Of a DNA stretch of 64,000 bases, positions 9,212 to 18,478 are shown in pieces. The stretch is from Blastococcus colisei (GTDB taxonomy: Bacteria; Actinomycetota; Actinomycetes; Mycobacteriales; Geodermatophilaceae). A model generated the notes under the pieces. That model did not search any database, had not been told where the DNA came from, and was given only the letters and a program-made list of their open reading frames with translations. Position 1 is the first letter of the stretch. Every line of letters starts with the position of its first letter. The stretch lies in assembly GCF_006717095.1 (NCBI RefSeq), contig NZ_VFQE01000001.1, positions 2,418,001 through 2,482,000 on the forward strand. Direction: 5' to 3'. A program made the position numbers and the translations under genes.

Positions 9212-9481
9212 TCACCGGCGGCGTGCCGCCAGTGCGGCGCGCACGTCGGCTTCGTCGTAGACCTCGCCGTCGTTCATCTGCGCCTCGGCCTCCCGGATCT
9301 CGGCCGCGGCCTCCGGGTCGGAGAGGATCTCGAGCGTCTCGACCAGTGATTCGTGATCCTCGACGGCGAGAATCACGGCGACCGGGCTGCCGTTTCTGGT
9401 CACGGTCAGTCGTTCATGCGTCCCGGCGACCTCGTCGATGATGTGGCTGACGTGAGCCTTCACGGAGGCCAGGGACTGCAC
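9212..9481 (-). CDS. Phd/YefM family antitoxin, apparently orphan
   Basis: 89 residues beginning QSLASVKAHVSHIIDEV, followed by TRNGSPVAVILAVEDHESL, the standard Phd/YefM DNA-binding core, then an acidic tail (EILSDPEAAAEIREAEAQM) that would bind a RelE/ParE- or Doc-type toxin. The GTG start is the only in-frame choice and has no strong Shine-Dalgarno. No toxin lies on either side: the 100 bases downstream run into the creatininase gene. It may be a solitary antitoxin or the survivor of a lost pair. Confidence 0.8.
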   Translation of the reverse strand: MQSLASVKAHVSHIIDEVAGTHERLTVTRNGSPVAVILAVEDHESLVETLEILSDPEAAAEIREAEAQMNDGEVYDEADVRAALAARRR

Positions 9482-9698
9482 AGACCCGGCACGGGAGTCG
9501 GTGACCTCGGCACGCTCTCGGCTGGAGTCGCTCGCCCAGTCACGGGCCGGTACGGTCGAGCGCCTCGCAGGCTGGTGGAGGCGACATGATCTGTGACCCC
9601 GCGGTCGGTGCCCCGAGCGGCTCGCGACTGCCCGTGGTCTGCACTACGGCACCCTGCGGCGACGCCAAATCCTCCGAGGAAGCACCGGCGGGCCGCCG

Positions 9699-10325
9699 GT
9701 GAGTGGGGCCAGCAGCGGCAGCCTCGATCCGAAGGGTCCCTCCGCGGAGGCGATCGCGGATCTCTGGTGGCTCATGCTCGGCCTCGGTGTGGCCGTGTTC
9801 GTCCTCTTCGCAGTGCTGCTCGCGGTGGGCCTGTTCCGGCGACGGCGCGCCGACGAGGGGCAGCCGTCGGAGAAGCGCTGGATCGTTGCCGGCGGCGTGG
9901 TGATGCCGCTGGTCGTGCTCGTCGTGGTGTTCGGTGCGACGGTCGCCGCGATGCGGGCGCTGCCGGACGAGTCCCCGCCGGGAGCGCTGGAGATCGAGGT
10001 CATCGGCCATCAGTGGTACTTCGAGGTCCGCTACCCGGAGGCTGGGATCACCACCGTCGGCGAGCTGCACCTGCCGGTCGGGCAACGGGTCGAGTTCCAC
10101 CTGACGTCCGCGGACGTGATCCACAGCTTCTGGGTGCCGGAACTGGGCGGCAAGATGGACATGCTCCCCGACGGCGTGAACGTCCTCGTGCTGCAGGCCG
10201 ACGAGCCGGGGGAGTGGGAGACGAGCTGCGCGGAGTTCTGCGGGCTCGAGCACGCGACCATGCAGCTGGACGTCGTCGCCGAGAGCCCGGAGGACTTCGC
10301 GGCGTGGATCGAGCAGCAAGGGTGA
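9699..10325 (+). CDS. ctaC: cytochrome c oxidase subunit II
   Basis: 208 residues. Two membrane helices (about 22-45 and 61-84) precede a cupredoxin domain. CuA ligands are visible: His142 in VIHSFW, Cys177 and Cys181 in CAEFCGLEH, His185 and Met188. There is no C-terminal cytochrome c domain, so this is an aa3-like rather than caa3-like subunit, and it is short with no obvious signal peptide. GTG start with a weak ribosome-binding site. First gene of an oxidase operon; delivers electrons from cytochrome c to subunit I. Confidence 0.93.
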   Translation: MSGASSGSLDPKGPSAEAIADLWWLMLGLGVAVFVLFAVLLAVGLFRRRRADEGQPSEKRWIVAGGVVMPLVVLVVVFGATVAAMRALPDESPPGALEIEVIGHQWYFEVRYPEAGITTVGELHLPVGQRVEFHLTSADVIHSFWVPELGGKMDMLPDGVNVLVLQADEPGEWETSCAEFCGLEHATMQLDVVAESPEDFAAWIEQQG

Positions 10326-10343
10326 GCGAGCTCGCGAGCTCGC
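10326..10343. repeat. 18-bp perfect palindrome between ctaC and ctaDE
   Basis: GCGAGCTCGCGAGCTCGC reads the same on both strands and begins right after the ctaC stop. It could fold into a tight hairpin in the mRNA, adjusting the ratio of subunit II to the fused I/III protein, or be a protein-binding site. The sequence is certain; the role is not. Confidence 0.6.
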
Positions 10344-10398
10344 CCGTAGGCACAGCAGCCTCGCGAACGCGACCGACGAGCGTGAGCGAGGAGGCCTC

Positions 10399-12954
10399 GT
10401 GAGCACTGATCAGGGAACACCGGACCCGGGCAGGTACACGCCGGAGGTCACCGATCCCGGGACGGCCGAGGAGCTCAACCGGATCTGGGACGACCCGCCA
10501 GGGCTGCGCGGTCAGCTGACCGGCGTCCAGAACGACCTGGTCGGCAAGCGGCTGGTGCTCACCGGCTTCTTCTTCCTGCTCCTCGGCGGCAGCTTCGACT
10601 CGCTCGTCATGCGCCTGCAGCTGGCCTTCCCCGAGCAGGAGCTGGTCAGTCCGCAGTTCTACAACGAGCTGTTCACCAACCACGGCTCGGTGACGATGTT
10701 CCTCGTCATCCTGCCGATCTTCGAGGGCTTTGCCATCCTCATCCTGCCGTCCATGCTGGGCAGCCGGGAGATGCCATTTCCCCGCCTCGGTGCCTTCTCG
10801 TACTGGACATTCCTGTTCGGCGGGCTGCTCTACTACAGCAGCGCCCTGTTCCAGCTGGTGCCCGACGTCGGCTGGTTCGCCTACGTGCCGCTGAGCGGAC
10901 CGGAGTACTCGCCCGACCTGGCGGTGGACTTCTGGATCCTGGGGCTGGGTGTCGCGGAGGTCGGCGCCATCGCCGCGGGGGTCGAGATCATCATCGGCAT
11001 CCTGAAGATGCGCGCCCCCGGGATGACGCTCACCCGGATGCCGCTGTTCGCCTGGGCGTTCCTGGTGATGGCGTTCATGATCCTCTTCGCCTTCACGCCG
11101 CTGATCATCGGCAGTCTGCTGCTCGAACTGGACCGCGGTTTCGGCACCCAGTTCTTCGACCCCGAGCAGGGCGGCAGCTCGCTGCTCTGGCAACACCTGT
11201 TCTGGATCTTCGGGCACCCCGAGGTCTACATCCAGTTCATCCCAGCGGTCGGGATCGTGGCGATGATCCTGCCGGTCTTCGTCCGCCACCGTCCGGTCGG
11301 CTACATCTGGTTCGTCGCCTCGCTGGTCGCCATCGGGTTCCTGTCGTTCGCGCTGTGGGCGCACCACATGTTCGCCGTCGGGCTGCCACCCCTGGTGCTC
11401 AGCTTCTTCGCCGCCGCGAGCATGGCGATCTCCATCCCCGCCGGCGTCCAGATCTTCTCGTGGCTGGCGACGATCTGGGCCGGGCGGCCGGTGTGGAAGA
11501 CGCCGTTCCTGTTCGTCGTCGGATTCCTGATCATCTTCGTGATCGGGGGGATCACCGGCGTGATGGTGGCCTCCGTCCCCTTCGACCTGCAGGCGCACGA
11601 CACCTACTTCGTGGTCGGACATCTGCACTACGTACTCATCGGCGGCGTCGCCTTCCCCATCTTCGCCGGCGTCTACTACTGGTTCCCCAAGTTCTCCGGC
11701 AAGCTGCTGGACGAGCGGCTGGGGAAGTGGAATTTCTGGCTGCTGTTCATCGGCGTCAACGTCGCCTTCTTCCCGATGCACCAGGTCGGGCTGATGGGGA
11801 TGCCACGCCGGGTCTACACCTACGAGGCCGGCCAGGGCTGGGACATCTACAACCTGATCTCCACGATCGGTGTGCTGATCATCGTTCCCGGCATCGGCGT
11901 GTTCGTCTGGAACGTCTTCCGCACCATCCGGCGAGGGGAGCAGGCCGACGCCAACCCGTGGGGCGCCGACAGTCTCGAGTGGGCGCTGCCGTCGCCGCCG
12001 AAGCAGCACAGCTGGACCGAGCCGCCGATCGTGCGCAGCCGGCACCCGCTGTGGGACCAGACCGAGCTCGACCGGGGCGAACCGCAGCTGATGCACTTCG
12101 TCCGCGGGCTCGGTCAGTGGCCGCTGAAGTGGCGGGCGGCGGTGGTCGTCGGCACCGCGGACGGGCGGCCCGTGGAGGTCTTCCGCGTCTCGAACCCGTC
12201 CATCTGGCCGCTGATCGCCGCGGGTGGCGTGGTGCTGATCTTCCTCAGCGAGCTGGTCAAGCTGCGATGGGGCGCGGCGGTCGGCGCCGTGATCATCATC
12301 GCCGCCGTCATCGCCTGGAACTGGCCGCAGCCTGCGCCGATGACCGCGGACGAGGAGGACGAGTTCGAGCGGGAGTACGGCGTCCCGGTCAACGCCCACG
12401 GCAGCGTGATCGTGGCCCGGTCCGGCACCCTGCTCGCCATCCTGTTCGTGGCGGTCGCCTTCTCGGCCCTGCTGCTCAGCTACTTCTACCTGCGGCTGGA
12501 GAACCCGCAGTGGCCGGCGGCCGGGGTCAGCAACCCACCGCTGGGCCAGGCCGTCGTCGCTGCGGCGCTCGTCGCGGTCAGTGCGGTGGGCGTGCCGTTC
12601 GCGCACCGGCAGATCGCCCAGGGGGACATGCGTGGCTTCCGTGGCGGGCTGTACGCCGCCCTCCTCCTGGCCGCCGGTGGGGTGGCGGTGCAGGTCGTGG
12701 ACCTGGTGCAGCTCGACGTGGGATGGACGGCGCACGCCTACGGCTCGATCTTCTACACCCTGGCCGGCTTCGTCATCGTCGTCGCATCCGCCGCGCTGAT
12801 CATGCTGCTGATGGTCATCTACTGGGCGTCCCGCGGGACGTACACGTACCGCCGGCACGCCCCGCTGGCGAACGTGGCCCGCTTCTGGGTGGCGATGGCG
12901 GTCATCTGGTTGCTCGGCTTCGGCACCCTCTACCTCGGCCCGGTCCTGACATGA
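10399..12954 (+). CDS. ctaD: fused cytochrome c oxidase subunits I and III
   Basis: 851 residues from GTG 10399 with GAGGAGG 6 nt upstream. The N-terminal ~560 residues are subunit I: TNHGSVTMF with a heme-a ligand, the GHPEVY motif with the CuB His, D-pathway Glu and cross-linked Tyr, WAHHMFAVG with two CuB ligands, and FVVGHLHYVLIGG with the remaining heme ligands. After a linker (about 560-680) the last ~170 residues form a multi-helix domain resembling subunit III (LLLSYFYLRLENPQWP onwards). Such I-III fusions occur in several actinobacterial oxidases. It reduces O2 and pumps protons in the cell membrane. Overlaps the next gene by 4 bases. Confidence 0.93.
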   Translation: MSTDQGTPDPGRYTPEVTDPGTAEELNRIWDDPPGLRGQLTGVQNDLVGKRLVLTGFFFLLLGGSFDSLVMRLQLAFPEQELVSPQFYNELFTNHGSVTMFLVILPIFEGFAILILPSMLGSREMPFPRLGAFSYWTFLFGGLLYYSSALFQLVPDVGWFAYVPLSGPEYSPDLAVDFWILGLGVAEVGAIAAGVEIIIGILKMRAPGMTLTRMPLFAWAFLVMAFMILFAFTPLIIGSLLLELDRGFGTQFFDPEQGGSSLLWQHLFWIFGHPEVYIQFIPAVGIVAMILPVFVRHRPVGYIWFVASLVAIGFLSFALWAHHMFAVGLPPLVLSFFAAASMAISIPAGVQIFSWLATIWAGRPVWKTPFLFVVGFLIIFVIGGITGVMVASVPFDLQAHDTYFVVGHLHYVLIGGVAFPIFAGVYYWFPKFSGKLLDERLGKWNFWLLFIGVNVAFFPMHQVGLMGMPRRVYTYEAGQGWDIYNLISTIGVLIIVPGIGVFVWNVFRTIRRGEQADANPWGADSLEWALPSPPKQHSWTEPPIVRSRHPLWDQTELDRGEPQLMHFVRGLGQWPLKWRAAVVVGTADGRPVEVFRVSNPSIWPLIAAGGVVLIFLSELVKLRWGAAVGAVIIIAAVIAWNWPQPAPMTADEEDEFEREYGVPVNAHGSVIVARSGTLLAILFVAVAFSALLLSYFYLRLENPQWPAAGVSNPPLGQAVVAAALVAVSAVGVPFAHRQIAQGDMRGFRGGLYAALLLAAGGVAVQVVDLVQLDVGWTAHAYGSIFYTLAGFVIVVASAALIMLLMVIYWASRGTYTYRRHAPLANVARFWVAMAVIWLLGFGTLYLGPVLT

Positions 12955-13421
12955 GCCCTCCGGACCCCGCGCAGGACCGTTCCTCTCGACCGGACGAGAC
13001 GGCCACGGCGAGCGCTGGAACGCCCGCTCCGGTCGACGTGTCGGTCGACACCCGGGCGGTCACGGCGGTCGTCGTCTTCCTGGCCGGCCCGGTGATCAGC
13101 TCTGTCCACTTCATGCTGGTCTACCTCGTGGTGGAAGCCGGCTGCACCGGGGACGGTCCGGGATTGGACTCGTTCGACCCACCGGTTCCGACCGTCGTCA
13201 CGCTCGTCGCCACCGCGGTCGCCGCGCTCGCCTGCGCGGCCACCGCCTGGTGGGGTTTCGCCCGGTGGCGGGCGCTGCACCGGGTCCGCCCGGAGGCGGG
13301 CAGCGAGGAACTCGTCGACCGGCAACCGCTCGCCTTCGGTGGGTTCCTGCTCTCCCTGCTCGGTCTGGCCACCGTGCTGTTCGTCGGCCTGCCCGCGCTG
13401 TTCCTGGGGGCGTGCGCATGA
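12951..13421 (+). CDS. small membrane protein of the oxidase operon
   Basis: 156 residues, ATGA overlap with ctaDE and again with ctaG, so it is translationally coupled on both sides. A Pro/Ser/Thr-rich cytoplasmic N-terminus of about 35 residues is followed by three hydrophobic segments (about 36-60, 78-100 and 126-152). No cofactor motif is visible. Position suggests an accessory or assembly subunit of this oxidase; I do not recognise a named family. Confidence 0.8.
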   Translation: MSPPDPAQDRSSRPDETATASAGTPAPVDVSVDTRAVTAVVVFLAGPVISSVHFMLVYLVVEAGCTGDGPGLDSFDPPVPTVVTLVATAVAALACAATAWWGFARWRALHRVRPEAGSEELVDRQPLAFGGFLLSLLGLATVLFVGLPALFLGACA

Positions 13422-14311
13422 TGCTCGCCCATGTCGGCGAGCCGCTGGCACCGCACGACCTGTGGTCCGCCTGGCACGCCGACCCGCTGACCCTCGGCGG
13501 TCTCATCCTCGCGGCCGTGGTGTACCAGCGCGGCCGTTCCACGAACCGGGCCGCTGAGGGCTGGCGGCCGTGGTGCTTCGGCCTGGGGCTCGTCGCACTC
13601 GCCATCGCGCTGCTGTCCCCGGTGGACGCACTGGGGGGCGTGCTGGCGTCGGCGCACATGGTGCAGCACCTGCTGCTCACCCTGGTCGCTGCACCGCTGC
13701 TCGCCGTGAGCGCTCCGGGAGGCACGCTGCTGCGCGGCAGTCCGCCCGCCGTCCGTCGCGCGTTCCCGCGGTGGCGCAGGCGGTTACGGCTGGCCACCGG
13801 GGTGCGGGCGCTGCGGCATCCCGGCCCGGCGTGGTTGCTGCACGTCGGGGCCCTGTGGGCCTGGCACGCCGGCGCGCTCTACGACGCGGCGCTGGAGCAC
13901 CCGGCGATCCATGCGCTCGAGCACGCGACGTTCCTGGCCACGGGGGTGCTGTTCTGGCGAACCGTGGTCGGCGTGCGCGCGGCCCGGGTCCCGGCCGGCC
14001 TCGGCGTCCTGCTTCTTTTCGGGATGGCGATGTCGAGCGCCCTGCTCTCGCTCCTGCTCACGTTCGCCCAGAGCCCCTGGTACTCCGGCTACGCGACGAC
14101 GACCCAGGCGTGGGGACTCGATCCGCTGGCCGACCAGCACCTGGCCGGCGCGATCATGTGGATCCCCGCCGGCATGATCCACGTAGTCGTCGCCCTCGGC
14201 CTGCTCATGGCGTGGATCCGCGGAACAGAGGACGGCGAGGCCCCCGCCGCACCCGTGGTCACCGGGCTGGTCGATGCCGACGCCGGCCAGACACGAACCA
14301 GGGGGCGTTAG
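13418..14311 (+). CDS. ctaG: cytochrome c oxidase assembly protein (caa3_CtaG family)
   Basis: 297 residues, beginning at ATG 13418 (ATGA overlap) or the adjacent ATG 13421. Seven or so membrane helices, with family features AHMVQHLLLTLVAAPLL near residue 78, WAWHAGALYD near 148, ALEHATFLATGVLFW near 168 and DQHLAGAIMWIPAGMIH near 240. The conserved His residues in these helices fit the proposed copper-delivery role to the CuB centre during oxidase assembly. Last gene of the ctaC-ctaDE operon. Confidence 0.92.
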   Translation: MMLAHVGEPLAPHDLWSAWHADPLTLGGLILAAVVYQRGRSTNRAAEGWRPWCFGLGLVALAIALLSPVDALGGVLASAHMVQHLLLTLVAAPLLAVSAPGGTLLRGSPPAVRRAFPRWRRRLRLATGVRALRHPGPAWLLHVGALWAWHAGALYDAALEHPAIHALEHATFLATGVLFWRTVVGVRAARVPAGLGVLLLFGMAMSSALLSLLLTFAQSPWYSGYATTTQAWGLDPLADQHLAGAIMWIPAGMIHVVVALGLLMAWIRGTEDGEAPAAPVVTGLVDADAGQTRTRGR

Positions 14312-14388
14312 CGTCGTCATCCGCGTGCTCAGCACCAGCGGACGGCTCCGGCGCGATCTGACCCTGGACTACAGACCAGCGGCCCGAA

Positions 14389-14462
14389 CGTGAACGATGT
14401 CGGGGGACACCTGTGAACATGTCCGACACATCGCAGTTGTGTCCGAGGGGGCCGACGTCGGG
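14389..14462 (+). repeat. degenerate copy of an extended repeat (pairs with 16756-16830)
   Basis: Aligns at roughly three-quarters identity with bases 16756-16830. Shared blocks are GAACGATGTC, CCTGTGAA, a GTGTCC/ATGTCC block and GTGTCCGAGGGG. It contains the left half of the dispersed repeat but not the TACATACGCACACG half. It lies in the 283-base gap between ctaG and the SnoaL pseudogene, which otherwise shows nothing. Confidence 0.55.
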
Positions 14463-14594
14463 AACCTGCGTCACGACGTCCGGAGTGACGTGTTCGGCCA
14501 CCGAGAGAGGTCGTTGCTGTTGTTCTCGGCGTAGTGCCGGTCGACGAGCTGCTGGTGGGTCATCGGGAACTCCTGGTCGGTGGGGGAGTGGACG

Positions 14595-15024
14595 TCACTG
14601 GGCGGGAGCCGGCGCGGGCAGCATTCCGAGCTGGCCGAGCATCGTCAGCTGGTCGAGGTAGACGGTCACGGAGGATCCGTTCATCGCGCCGGGTCGCGAT
14701 CCCGCAGAACGGCAGCACGACCGACCGGCCGGTGGGCGGGACGACGCCGGCGGGTCCGGCCATGGGGTCAGTGTGCGTGCCGGTCCAGATCCCTTCGATG
14801 GCGAAGCGGACGCCGGCGTCGACGACGTCGGTGATGGTGTGGCTGCCGTCGGGGCAGGCAGCGGCGAACGAGCGGTTGACATCGAGCCAGGCCGCGATCG
14901 ACAGCCGGTCACCGAACGGCGAGCTCATCTCGGCGTCGAGGTGCAGCACGGTCGTGACGTCGGCCCAGCGGTGGCTGTCGATGACCTCGAACAGTCGCTC
15001 GGCCAGGGTGCGCGCGTCGGTCAT
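14595..15024 (-). pseudogene. SnoaL-like polyketide cyclase family protein, frameshifted
   Basis: Starts at ATG 15024 behind an excellent GGAGGAA site (MTDARTLAERLFEVIDSHRW). The frame runs as a SnoaL-like fold through GRSVVLPFCGIATRRDERI, then an apparent extra base near 14673 shifts it. Removing one G there restores SVTVYLDQLTMLGQLGMLP, the standard SnoaL C-terminus ending at 14595. The unshifted frame instead continues to 14560 with junk. Either a one-base insertion inactivated the last strand or the base is a sequencing error. Located downstream of the likewise broken HD-GYP gene. Confidence 0.8.
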
Positions 15025-15098
15025 GGGTTCCTCCTCGGTGCGGGTCCGACGCGGACGAGCCTGTGCCGACCAGGAGGACGGCACATGGGGGAGTTCCC

Positions 15099-16680
15099 CT
15101 ATGTTCGCGCGGTCTCCGCGGAGAGGAGTCCGTGCTGCATGGCCCGCAGTGTCGCGGCCGAGCGGGAGTGGACGCCGAGCTTGGCGTAGACAGCCTCGAC
15201 GTGGTGCTCCACCGTCTTGCGGGAGACGACGAGGGCTGCCGCGATCTCCGGGTTGGAAGCGCCTCGTGCCAGCAGCCGCAGCACCTCGGCTTCCCTGGCG
15301 GTGAGCCCGCCGACGAGCGCCTGCCGTCGTCGGGCCGGATGCCCGGCCGCAGCCAGCACCGCGTCGACGGCGTCCGCGTCCAGGCGGCCGGCCTTCGCCT
15401 CGGCCCGCAGGGCCGTCGCCGCTTCGGCCGCGGTGCACGCCGGACGGTGGGCGCGGTCGGCGACGAGTGCGGCGTACACGTCGGACGCTCCGAGGATCCG
15501 CGCGGGAACCGTCAGGTCCGCGCCGCGCTGCGCCCGGTGGTAGCCGCTGCCGTCGACCCGCTCGTGGTGCTGGCCGGCGAGCGTCGACAGCGGCCGGAGC
15601 AGCGCCGAGCGCGCGAAGACACGCTCGGTGAAGTAAGGGTGCAGCCGCACCTGCTCCGCCTCGTCGTGGTCGGGCGGGCCGGGCTTGTGCCAGACCGGGA
15701 TCGACACCGCGATGCGCCCGACGTCGTGGATCCATCCGGCCCGGCGTAGCGCGGCGGAGTCGGCACCGGGGAGCCCACAGTGCGCAACCGCGTCCCCTGC
15801 CAGGGCCGCGACCGCCCGCGAGTGCCCGGCCGTGACGGCGATTTCAGGTCGGTGAAGTCAGCGATCGCGGACAGGACGCCGTCGATCCCTTCCGGGCCCA
15901 GCACCGGGGAGCCACCGGGCTCCATGGCGAGGACCTCGCCCCACGGATCTTCTGGGTCGGTCATCAGCGGACCGGCGTCAGCAAGGAGGCGTCGGCGACG
16001 TCGGGCAGGAACGCTCGGCCCCGCCGGTCGCACACCATCGCGAGCGTGCCCTCGCGATCCACGAGACGGAGGTGCACGGTTGCGGCCTCGGCCAGCTGGA
16101 CGACCTGCGCGGGCAGCGAGAGCTCCTCGCCACCGAGTCCTCTCGGGAAACCCCTGCCGTCGGGGCGCTCGTAGACCATGGTCACGTCGTCGCGCAGCCG
16201 CTCGCGGAGGTCGGCGTCGAAGCCGAGTCGGTCGAGGAGCATCCGCGCCACCTCGCACACCGCCGCCCCGGCTTGTTTCATCACGCCCGCGCGGGCGAGC
16301 AGCTGGAAGAGCGCGGCGGGCCGCTGGGCCAGTGATCGCGAGCCGACGGTGAGCTGGACCAGATATGGCATCAGGGCCCGGCCGTCGGAGACATCACGGG
16401 TTCCGAGCCCCGCACGGAAGATCCGCCCGTCGCCCAGGTAGTCGGCCAGCGCGGAGTTCTCCGCGGTGCACCCGATGTGGCGCAGAAGCGCCAGGTAGTA
16501 GACGCGGCGCTGCTCGGCCACGTCGAGGTCCATGAGCTGTGCCAGTCGCACGGCGCGGGAGCAGACGCGCAGACCGAACTCCGTCGGCATGACCATGCCG
16601 ACGTCGATCGCTATGGACCACGTGGCCATCAGCTCGGACACCCGAATGCTGTCGCGCGTCGCGGGGCGGACGTCCCCCAT
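15099..16680 (-). pseudogene. HD-domain phosphohydrolase with LuxR-type HTH, two frameshifts
   Basis: Three consecutive frames together make one HD-type phosphohydrolase with a C-terminal LuxR helix-turn-helix. Segment 1 (16680-15964) holds an N-terminal HD half (YLALLRHIGC, YERPDGRGFPRGL) and stops at 15964. Segment 2, shifted by one base, continues LMTDPEDPWGEVLAMEPG and VLSAIADFTDLKSP. A further lost base near 15840 is followed by TAGHSRAVAALAGD, GWIHDVGRIAV and HHERVDGSGY (the HD-GYP motifs), then LTAREAEVLRLLARGASN. Restoring a base at each site (for example CCGTTCACG for CCGTCACG) gives a normal ~525-residue protein. As it stands it is broken. Confidence 0.8.
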
Positions 16681-16808
16681 GACGGCTCACGCTACTGCCG
16701 GCATGCGTGTGTGGCGGGCGACGCTCGCCGGCCGATCCACCAATCAGAGAGCCAGGGACGAACGATGTCCCGAGACGCCTGTGAAGGCGTGTCCCGCGAC
16801 ACGCACGA

Positions 16809-16842
16809 GTGTCCGAGGGGCGACTCGCTACATAGGCGCACG
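16809..16842 (+). repeat. dispersed hairpin repeat, copy A
   Basis: GTGTCCGAGGGGCGAC followed by CGCTACATAGGCGCACG. The inner arms are CGAGT/ACTCG. It joins directly to a LuxR gene fragment that lacks its N-terminus. Confidence 0.8.
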
Positions 16843-16845
16843 AGT

Positions 16846-17049
16846 GCTGGCGCCTCCCGGGAGACCGAAGTGGTCGGCCTCATCGCGCGCGGGCACACCG
16901 ATGCCGAGATCGCGCGGCTGCTGTGGCTGTCCCTGTGGACGGTCGGCGACCACCTCGAGAGCGTGTTCGAGAAGACGGGGGTGCGCAGTCGCGGTGAGCC
17001 CACCAGCCGGCTGTTCTTCGACCACTACCTGCCCCGGCTCGGCGGCTGA
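16846..17049 (+). pseudogene. LuxR-type HTH, N-terminally truncated at repeat A
   Basis: SRETEVVGLIARGHTDAEIA begins at about 16850 and continues WTVGDHLESVFEKTGVRSRG and RLFFDHYLPRLGG to the stop. This is the full C-terminal DNA-binding domain of a LuxR/NarL regulator, but all sensing domains are absent and the usual 'LTP' before RETEV is missing. The coding similarity begins just after repeat A. A start at ATG 16765 would read through the repeat and give a peptide with no similarity, so I treat it as a gene remnant. Confidence 0.7.
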
Positions 17050-17281
17050 CCCGACCAGACCTGACCAGAAGCGACACCGGCTGAGGGCGTGGAGCTCTGG
17101 CTCCGGTTCGGCGGCGGCGACGACGGTGGCTGAGGGCTCGCGGCTTTCCGAGCGGGCGGCCTGGAGGCGAAAGGGATCGCATCGCGTTCGCGCCCTTCCC
17201 TGGAACCTCGAATCACCGAGGAATCATGCCGACGTCGTGATCGACGGCCGGACCCTTACGGCCTGAGCTGACGGGCTCCTG

Positions 17282-17800
17282 TCATCCGCGGCCCGATCTG
17301 AACGCGCGGATCCGCTGCTGAGCCTTGACACCCAGCGCCATGAGGGAGGTCATCCCGCGTTCGGCGGAACTGCCCTGTGGCGGCAGCAGCCCGAGCTGTC
17401 TCATCAGCGAGGCGCTGTCGTAGTAGGCGTGCAGCGCAGTGATCCTGCCCTGCTGCACGTCGAAGAGCTCGGCGAGGCGGAGCTCGATCGTCCGCCCCGT
17501 GGGAGGGATGGTGCCCCCACCACTGACCAGAGGCCCGCGGTGGGTCCCACGGCCGACGTGCTCGGTCGCAACGCGAGGGCCCTCCGCCATGACGGTGACC
17601 AACTCGGCGGATGCGTCGGGGAGCGCTGTGCGGAACATGCCCAGCCATTGCCGGCAGCCGTCAGGGCCGTTCAGCGTCTGCCCCGCGGCGACGTCGGTGA
17701 GTTGGAAGTCGTCGGACACGAGGCCGGCAGCGCCGTCCAGATCACCTGCGTTGAAGGCGTCGTACAGAGCGCGAACGATCTCGATCTCGGGTCGCTCCAT
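17282..17800 (-). CDS. SnoaL-like ester cyclase / polyketide cyclase family protein
   Basis: 172 residues from ATG 17800 with GGGAAGGAC just upstream; ATG 17836 is an alternative without a comparable site. IVRALYDAFNAGDLDGAAGL, GPDGCRQWLGMFRTALPDA, ATEHVGRGTHRGPL, IPPTGRTIELRLAELFDVQQGRI and YYDSASLMRQLGLLP are the diagnostic blocks of the SnoaL-like fold, a small alpha+beta barrel used by cyclases and hydrolases. A 40-residue basic tail follows the fold. Substrate unknown. It resembles the broken gene at 14595-15024 in fold and ending. Confidence 0.85.
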   Translation of the reverse strand: MERPEIEIVRALYDAFNAGDLDGAAGLVSDDFQLTDVAAGQTLNGPDGCRQWLGMFRTALPDASAELVTVMAEGPRVATEHVGRGTHRGPLVSGGGTIPPTGRTIELRLAELFDVQQGRITALHAYYDSASLMRQLGLLPPQGSSAERGMTSLMALGVKAQQRIRAFRSGRG

Positions 17801-18478
17801 GTCCTTCCCCACCTTCTCGGTCAGCCAGGGCATCACCCCGGCCCGCGTTCGAGGCAGCGCGGTCAGCAGCGTCCTGGGCAGCGCGTCTGCGGCCCTCCCG
17901 GGGAGATGTGTCTGCGATGTCCAGTTCCACGATGCTGCGGCGCCGAGCGCCGATCCCGCCCGTACGCGAAAGGGTGCTCCCGCGCGCTAGAGGGAGGCAA
18001 CACCTCCCGGTCCCCGAGCCGCTGCGACGCTCATGTCCGCCCGGTCCTGCTGTTCCGCCGGAGGCCTCGGAGAGTGTTCGGAGTGGCCTCGGCGCGCCGA
18101 TCACCGCACCTCGCCGGCCGGTCGGACGACCCACTGACGAGGGCCGGCCGATCGACCCTCGCGTAGCCCGACGTCGGGACATCACCCGCACGGGCGACGA
18201 CGACCGCCACAGTCGATGCTGCTGTCGGACGCGGTGACGACGGCGAGCGAGGAGGGGCACGCCGCGATCGCGGCGCACGTACGTCATCCGCCGGTGAGAC
18301 GGTCGGAGCACGACCTCACGCGGGTGCCGAGAGGACCGACAGATGCTCGTGGGCGATCTTCCGGTCGCCGGCGTCACACACCATGACCACGGTGCAGTGC
18401 ACCCGTCCGCTCAACCGATCGTCGCCGATCGACGCCTCGTGAACACCGGCCGTCGAAGCCGCGGAGTGCCGCGCGCAT
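17801..18478. other. 678-base region with only a gene remnant
   Basis: No intact gene is convincing. The right part (18316-18450) keeps a SnoaL-like C-terminal fragment; the rest has frames of low-complexity Arg-rich translation typical of non-coding GC-rich DNA. Confidence 0.5.
18316..18450 (-). pseudogene. SnoaL-like C-terminal fragment
   Basis: The frame reads SIGDDRLSGRVHCTVVMVC then DAGDRKIAHEHLSVLSAPA before a stop at 18316. The 'DGKIAHEH' strand is typical of SnoaL-like proteins. No start or upstream fold is present, so this is the tail of a lost gene immediately downstream of SBP56. Confidence 0.4.

Noticed and set aside
10048-12858. 936-codon open frame on the minus strand
   Set aside because: Antisense shadow of the fused ctaDE gene, composed of His/Asp/Gln/Arg-rich runs.
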